From Amoebophrya sp. AT5.2 (taxonomy: Eukaryota; Sar; Dinophyceae; Syndiniales; Amoebophryaceae): a stretch of DNA of 25,184 nt. Within the stretch, counting starts at the first letter, position 1. Every line of letters starts with the position of its first letter. Position numbers and translations under genes: made by a program. This document shows, one piece after another, positions 19,201 to 25,184 of this stretch. The notes under the pieces are model-generated. The model was not told the origin of the DNA, made no database searches, and saw nothing but the letters and a program-made list of their open reading frames with translations. Where the stretch lies: positions 1 to 25,184 of the forward strand of contig RXOD01004254.1 of NCBI GenBank assembly GCA_005223375.1. Reading direction: 5' to 3'.

Positions 19201-22200
19201 GCGCTTTGCGACAGGCGGGGAGTCGGCCGGCCCGCGGGGCTCGGAGAGGAGGAGTGCCGCCTGTTCGATGTCGTGTGGCGCGGCGACCTGGACCTGGTCC
19301 CTCACCGGTGATAACGATAGCCCCGTCTCGTGGCTGTTTTCCCTCGTAAGCTCCATGCTGGGCATCGTTGACAGACTCGAAAGAGATGTTGACAGCGGTT
19401 GCAGCTCGTCATGGTTCTTCTTTATTCTGCTGCTTGCCGAAGAAGATCCCGTCGCCCCGATCCCGGCGCCTGGCAACGACGCACCGCTCACGCCCCCGGC
19501 GAATTTCGAAAAAAGGTGCTGCACCGCCGCGCGAAACAGGCCCGGCGGGGAGGGCGGTTTCGCGATGTCCACAGAGCCCAGGGCAGGAGCTCCCGCCGTT
19601 GTGACCGGCACGTCCTTGAATGTCCCCCGTGGCGGCGGTATAAAAGAGCCAGAAGATGATGTGCTTGGTGAATCCCCCGCAAGGACTCGTGACTCGGACC
19701 GCTTCTCGACGTAACCGTGGCGCAAGCTCGTGGTGCCGCAAATCGTCAAAGCAGGACTGCTCGAGTTTGTCGTTGAAGCTGCTACAGACGCGGCCCCATC
19801 ACGTGGCGAAGTTGATGAAGAAGTTGTTGATCTTCGTCTTCCCTCCATAATATTCACTTTCCCGCAGGCGTCGAGTAGGAGCGGGTCTACGTCGTTCATG
19901 TCCTCGAAACACCGCTGGCGCCGGAGGGCCTTGGGTGTGGAGTTGGTGGAGGTGGTGCTTGCAGCGTTTGCATTTGGTGTCGTCGCGCATGTGGATGTGC
20001 TGCTGCTTGTCGTTTTTTCGGGAACAGCTCCTTTTTCGGGCTTCGCTTGCGCCGCAGTCTTGTTGGGAAAAACGACTTCGGCGCCGCCCTCAAGCTGGAA
20101 GCGAACGGTTTTCTTGTGGCTTGGGTCGCACGCGGCGTCGCCAACAGGGGCTGTCAGTTTTCATCAGATGAGTTATATGATTCGTTTGAATATTTTGGGC
20201 GCATCGTATAAAACTTACAGTACCCCTGCTCGTTCCAGCGGCAGCCACTGTTTCCGTCGCGCAACCCCCTGCATGCACGTTTTCGTTTCGGATCTCGGCG
20301 ACAGCTTCCTCAGTGTTCTTCATGGCGGCCACGGGCCAATCGCGATCGCCCATTGCTACGATGCCTTTATCGCATTTCAGCTTTATCCACTGCGGGAGGT
20401 ATGTTATGCTCGTCTTCTCGCACGCCCTCATGTCTTCCACGAGTTTGTGCTTCGTTAGCCAACACGACACTTGCTGCACTTTTTTATTCTCGTCGCCAAG
20501 GTTCTCCATCGCCATCGCGGCACGGACTTTCGCCTGCAGAGTTTCTGCACTGCTGTCCAAGAGCGCCGACAGGTGTTGGACGAACTCGCACGGCGCCGGA
20601 TTGAAAAAGTTGTTTTTCTTTTCCGCATCGCTCAGTTCCTCCAACTCCCGCCCGGACGGGAAGACGGACTTCGTCAAGCTCTGCGGGAAAATGTCGTGGT
20701 TGAAGTGCAGGAGTGGTGTTGATGAACTGCCATTATCTGTGGCGCCGGGGGCGACGCTGTTCTTTCGTGTAGGAGCAGCAGCCTCCCTCAATACCCGGAC
20801 CCGTTCTACGCAGCGCGGAAAGATCTCGCGCGCGAAATTCCGGCCCTGCTGCGGGGGCCCGAAAACGGACCGGTGGGCGAGGTCTTTGTCTTGCCGCGCG
20901 TTCAACAGGTTCTGCATTTTGTTTCCGAAATCTTCTGGCATTTCTGCAGCGGGAGGGGGTTTCATCGGACCAGAAGCAAGAACCTTTTTCTGTTTCTTGT
21001 TCGTCTTGTTTCCAGCATTCACCGGTGCCTTCTTGCTCTTCGCGCTCGAAGTAGCAGTACTAGGCGGTGAGATAGGTCCTCCCGAAGAAGAAACGCTGGC
21101 ACTCCCGATGAGCGCTGCTTTCGTATACATTGCAAACAGCGCATTTACCCCGCCGAGCGCGGAGAGATTCCGGTCGTTATCATGCAGCAGATCGTGCAGC
21201 TCCTCTACCGAAATCACTGTCGGTGGCGTCTTCAGCGCGGAGTGAATGGGCTCGTTCTGCTTTTTTTTCGCCTCTACTTTTGAGCGCGCCGCGGCAGGAC
21301 CACGTTCTTGGCTATTTCGCTTGATTCTGGCGTCCGGAATCACGTCGGAGCGGCAGCTTGTACCATCCAACGTGGCCGTGAGCCGCCGGTAGTACTCTTT
21401 CCTCAGGCATTTCGCGGTCCGCCTCGGGCCGCGAGGACGCTTATTCTTCTCCGTCCACGTCCTCTCGGCTGCGGATATATCGCCTTCGGTTTGATCTTGA
21501 TCTTCGCGACCCACCCCGGACAGATCGATAGTTGAGAACGCCTCCCGCGGAATCGGCCACTTGCGCGCGTAGAACGCGATCAGGTGCTCGAGCATGCGCG
21601 AGAGCACGAGCATCTCGGCTTGGAGCTCCCATCTGGCGCCCATAAAGCCGTGCTCGGCATGCAGGGACTTCACGCGCGCGAGTACCATCGAGCGAAACAA
21701 ATGGAACTCGACGTGGGCAAGCGAGTTGCTGTCCGGCACGGAGTAGTGGTCGCAACCTGTTTGTAATTGTAGTACGGCCGGTTATTTCCTTTGAATGAGA
21801 ATGATGTACGATCACGAACAAATTATGAATGTGTATCATGCTCGTCTTCATACCGGTTTCTTCACGCGGAAGAAGATTTGATTTCGAGCGGGGAGCCCCT
21901 CTACCGCCCTCGAGCAGGGGATAGATACTTACAAAGCAAACAAGTAAGAACTTACCTCCTCCATCTCCGAGTTTTCTGGACCACATAGCTCGCTCGTAAA
22001 GCATTTTCAGGTTTCTGCGCAGCGATCGCAAGGGCGGCGCTGGAAAACAGCGGAGCTCCAGCGGGGACCAGCACCTCCTACTTCCAGTTCCACCTCCGCC
22101 GGCGCTTGCGCTGTCGAAGAAATCCACTCCTGGACACCAGGTTCGGTTCTGCCGGATGTGCTTCGGCTCCGATGTTATCCGCCCGGGGTCGTCCTCTACT

Positions 22201-24815
22201 TTGTCGGTTCGTGATGCTGTCGCTGACACGCCAACTCCTCCACTTTTCCCTCCTCGCTCCTGCTCCGCAAAAGCAGCCCGCCTGTCGGCAAAAACGAGGC
22301 CTGGCGGCACGCGGTCGAACCACACCAGGGATTTTTCCTCCGCAACCAGCTGGCGAATGGTCTCGTAATCATTTTCGACGATGTACTTGCGGCCTTCCTG
22401 CTGCAGGATCCGACACATCCTTTCGTCCACGGCAAACTCCCTTCCGCCATGCGGCTGGGACTGCCGTTGCAGGAAAAGACTCTCCAGCTCCACAATGTCG
22501 GGGTCCAGCGGCACACCTTCGTCCGAGGTGCTTTCCGCGGAGCACTGCTTATTCACCGCAACCTGCTTCAATGAGGTGGCCAATTCTCCGAGTCCCAGCC
22601 CCAGTTTCCTCTTCATCATGGCGTCGACTCCGTGGAATAAGTCCAGCCCCACGGTGAATTTTTTATCATCTCCCACATCTTCCTCGTGTCGGAGATCCGC
22701 GTCCAGATCCGCGTAGCTCTGCGTGCTGGAGCTGGTGGACAAATGCGTGCTGTCCTCGGTCGTCTGTTCATGCATATCGTAGAGAAGACCGTAAGAGCCC
22801 AGCAAGCCGTCCCGAGAGCGCGAAGAGCTTAGTGGTTTGGCGTTGTGGTTTACTTCGTCATAGCCACCAACATCACCATCTTCTCCACAACTACCATCTT
22901 CCCTATCCCTATCATGAAGATCGTCGTCCTCGCTCTCGCATTTGACGAAGTCCCTGAAGATGCTGGATTTCCGCGCCGGGAAGCCGCCCTGCATGAAGAG
23001 GCAGAACGCCTCGCTCCAAAACACATGGGCAGGCAGCTTCCAGAACCAGGCGAGGTAAACGAACCGCTCCGACGGCGTGAGCCCATTCACGGTTAGGAAC
23101 CCCTCGCCCGCGCGGGTCCACGTTCCCAATTTTCCGAAGCTCGCACCGCCCGGAAACAGGTTATTTCTGTCGTGGTTCAGAGGGCTGGGATTTACATTTA
23201 CCTTCGCACCATCTTCGCGGCCTCCGCCAGTGGAGCCGCCGGCGCAGGCAGCGGCGTCGGGGGAGGAGGTTTGTTCATCTCCGTTAGTAGGACCTCCGGA
23301 GGCGGAGCTGTTATTGTAGCTGCCGCTGCTACACGTGGAAGTGAATGACCCCTGCCTAGACGTTTCGGCGCCGTTGATGTTGTCGTAGAAGACGTAGCCG
23401 TTCTTAAGTTTTTCTAGAAAGACCTGCAACAGAATCAGCATGCGCGGCACGAATTTTTGCGTCCACTCGATCTTGGCGTCCTCGACGATCTGGTCCCACA
23501 GCTGCCACTGCTCCGCAGCTTTCTCTAGGGTCCGTGGAGAAGTAGGGGGTGGAGGACGCGAGGAAGAAGCGCGCGAAGCTCCTCCCCCCAGCGGAGGAGG
23601 AGGTCGTGGAGCTTTTGAATTTGAAGAGTCGGAGGTCCCACCTTCATCCCATCGGTCCGCGGCCTTGCACGCCGCGGTCAGGATCCGCTGCGTCTTGGCG
23701 TCCCGGAGGCCCCGAAACTCCAGCACGTCCGCCCAGGAGAGGTCCTTCAGGAGTTCCAGTGCGGCCTTGCCGCCGTCGGATACCAAGTGGCAGAAGTACA
23801 TACCAGTGAACTGCAGTCGAAACAGTTTCGCGTCGGTGTTACAGCCAGAAAAAACAATCCATTGCAGATCGATAGGAAAAGAAAACATCGATGCTTACAT
23901 AAGCATAACTGTACGGCGCCGGAAGATATTGATGATGAGCCGATCTGCATCTGGGGTATGAGAGTGCACTTAAAACAGGAGAAAGGTCATTCAACTGCTG
24001 GAGCGAGCCAAGTTGGACCGAGGAGGGAGGAAGTCGAAGCAGAAATCGACACTACCGGGAAACGAAGCCAGCGGCACACGCTGTAGGTTGCGTCGGAGAG
24101 TAGACATAAAAGTGGCCGAAGTTGTACATCCCTGTAAACCTTTGCAACCAGATGTTGAACAAAAGATCCGTCTATGCAATGAATTTTTTTGACGAGCCGT
24201 AACAGTGGGGATAGAACGGACGATTTGCTGGTAAGGGATCTTCCCAGCTGGAGAGCGAGTACTGCCGTTGGAGCAGGAGCTGGACGCCGACGTACACGTG
24301 CCTGTGTCATTGCCTTCCCCGCCGCTACAGCTACTCGAAGAGAACGCAGAGGAGGAGGACGACCCCGACGGCGGCATCTTCGAGCCGCTCTCGTCCCGAG
24401 CACTTGCGCTTCCCCCCGCCGAAAGCACGGGGCTACAGACAGCCGAACAATCGGATTCCGCAGAGGAACTCGTCGCAGGTCGTGCAGTAGGCGACGAAGC
24501 TGGTCTGCTTCTTGCCGCAGAACAAGAGGATGCTGCCGACGATAACGCTGACCCCTCTTTTGGATCCTCGTTAGTACAAGTACAACTTGTAGATGATGCC
24601 CCAGTCGGCGGCTCCACGAGGATCTGTTCTGTAGTACTAGTAGAAGTAGTTCTACATCTACTCCCTCCAGCTCCTGCTGGGACAACATCTTCTGCCCCCT
24701 CTTTCAAGGCGGCGGCTGCGGCCTCGCGACGGGCTTTCGCGGCCTTCACGAGAGCCAATTTCTCCTTGACGACCTTTTCCTGGGCCGCCTTCTGCTTGCC
24801 CGACGGACGCGGCAT
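16199..24815 (-). CDS. Giant multi-exon protein, function unknown
   Basis: Model: exons 24815-24206, 23836-21956, 21756-20224, 20150-18420, 18156-18068, about 17997-17813, 17765-17741 and 17532-16199, about 2,460 residues. Phases agree everywhere except inside the exon near 17945, where the open frame shifts. The N-terminus (MPRPSGKQKAAQEKVVKEK and on) is a basic, Ala/Lys/Glu-rich probable coiled coil, followed by a Ser/Thr/Cys-rich run. Exon 2 has helical, Trp-rich islands (for example KAALELLKDLSWADVLEF and YLAWFWKLPAHVFWSEAF) and acidic spacers. Exon 3 begins with a helical block (FHLFRSMVLARVKSLHAE) and then becomes Lys-rich. Exon 4 starts with an ordered strand (KKTVRFQLEGGAEVVFP) and is otherwise Ser-rich. 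The last exon has a charged coiled-coil-like region (RQQLEERVEKCKAYWSDLEQ) and a compact basic C-terminus. No catalytic motif was recognised. A scaffold or nuclear structural role is possible but unproven, and the span could hold more than one gene. Confidence 0.55.
17533..17740 (-). other. Intron of giant gene, GT-AG, 208 nt
   Basis: Donor ACCAAG|GTATATG and acceptor TCTTCTACAG|CGG behind a long pyrimidine-rich tract; both are strong. The phase is 1 on both sides, joining DDDELDQ to ENFWDAS. Confidence 0.6.
17766..17812 (-). other. 47-nt intron preceding a 25-nt micro-exon
   Basis: Donor TCT|GTCTGAGG and acceptor ACTAGCCATAG|TAC, with CTGAAC as a plausible branch site. The following exon (17765-17741) is only 25 nt and encodes an acidic YDDDELDQ. 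Phases fit on both sides. Confidence 0.45.
18157..18419 (-). other. Intron of giant gene, 263 nt
   Basis: Donor TTAT|GTAAGTTAG matches the consensus; the acceptor is CAAAACAG|GTCC. Phase is 1 on both sides. The next exon (18156-18068) is small and is followed by a GTAACTG donor and a proposed 70-nt intron ending GGACACAG. Confidence 0.5.
20151..20223 (-). other. Short intron of giant gene, 73 nt
   Basis: Acceptor AACTGACAG|CCCC. Two overlapping donors are present: the consensus GTAAGT at 20218 leads into an Arg-rich frame that soon stops, whereas GTACTG five bases upstream keeps the frame and opens into KKTVRFQLEGGAEVVFP. The second is therefore preferred. Confidence 0.6.
21757..21955 (-). 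other. Canonical intron of giant gene, 199 nt
   Basis: Donor GGAG|GTAAGTTC and acceptor TACAAACAG|GTTGC, phase 1. Removing it joins KLGDGGG to CDHYSVPDSNSLAHVEF without frame change. Confidence 0.75.
23837..24205 (-). mobile_element. Intron 1 of giant gene: TIR-bounded introner-like element
   Basis: The ends are inverted repeats of about 30 bp. The plus strand at 23837-23866 carries TGTTACAGCC, an A-run and ATTGCA. The complement of 24206-24175 carries TGTTACGGCTC, an A-run and ATTGCA. Excision exactly at the repeat ends (369 nt) keeps the frame and joins IVRSIP to TDAKLFRLQFTGMYF. A canonical GT-AG alternative (ACT|GTTACG to CTGCAG|TTC) is also in phase and drops seven residues. Confidence 0.6.
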
Positions 24816-25184
24816 GATGCAGTGAGCTACGCTGATATCGGATCGATAGATAGATACCAAGCAAGTGCAAGACAACCGCTCAACTCTAAGCCTCTAAAGG
24901 AAGTAAAGATAAATTCACCTCAGTGAGGAGACGCTGGACGCAGAGCCACGAGGTAGAGGCAGTTCCACGATGGCACCGCTTAGACGTCCGCGCCCGCCTG
25001 CCGCTGCCGCATAAAAATATACACTTATACATTAAAATTGAATTTTTTTTCACCACGGTGCTGAGCGGTGTGCAGGAACCCCGTCAGATGTCTCCTAGCG
25101 CCCTCCTGCGCGCTCCTAGCTGCCTCCTAGCCTCCTCCTAGCTGCCTCCTGGCTGTTCCGTAGCTGTTCAGAGGTCCGGCGCTG
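24816..25184. other. Upstream flank of giant gene with short tandem repeats
   Basis: Presumed promoter/5' untranslated region. No coding frame was seen. From about 25085 to 25165 the plus strand is built of irregular repeats of CTCCTAGCTGC and CCTCCTAG. A T-run lies at about 25042-25049. Confidence 0.5.

Noticed and set aside
20313..21245. Plus-strand 310-residue frame
   Set aside because: Antisense to exon 3 of the giant gene, with no splice or domain support.

Overview
The window looks like nuclear DNA of a GC-rich protist, most likely an alveolate of the dinoflagellate/syndinian type (Amoebophrya-like). This is an inference from gene style; no taxonomic marker is present. Four features support it. 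Every gene I can support reads on the minus strand, as in unidirectional dinoflagellate gene arrays. The proteins are long and broken by Ser/Thr/Gly/Pro/Asp-rich low-complexity runs. The genes are intron-rich, with short GT-AG introns beside introns that have GC donors or no resolvable canonical ends. Several introns are bounded by terminal inverted repeats, flanked by short direct repeats, or share sequence with one another, which is the signature of introners (mobile intron-generating elements). No tRNA, rRNA, CRISPR or bacterial-type operon was seen.

Layout, left to right (all genes minus strand): 340-948, a small Cys-rich PAN/Apple-like secreted or surface protein. 1633-5342, a five-exon gene whose first exon encodes a signal peptide and a RING-H2 finger split by a very long insert, and whose later exons add a hydrophobic segment. 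6288-9092, a four-exon 2-oxoglutarate/Fe(II) dioxygenase of the prolyl-4-hydroxylase kind with a long N-terminal extension. 9283-9468, a doubtful 61-residue ORF. 10036-11649, a three-exon protein starting MGNWC and ending in three Cys-Tyr repeats. 13164-16199, a four-exon low-complexity protein. 16199-24815, a very large gene of at least eight exons (about 2,460 residues) with no domain I recognise. Its stop codon overlaps the start codon of the preceding gene by one base. Intergenic stretches at 949-1632, 5343-6287, 9093-10035, 11650-13163 and 24816-25184 hold repeats and hairpins but no convincing genes.

The genes do not form an obvious pathway. The unifying story is the introns. Two introns of the RING gene begin with the same 48 bp starting exactly at the splice junction. 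An intron of the dioxygenase gene has inverted-repeat ends and sits between near-identical 10-bp direct repeats. Another dioxygenase intron is a 473-bp inverted-repeat element whose ends carry splice-donor sequence in both orientations. The first intron of the giant gene is also a TIR-bounded element. Exon models were built by hand from splice signals and reading phase, so exact junctions are provisional.
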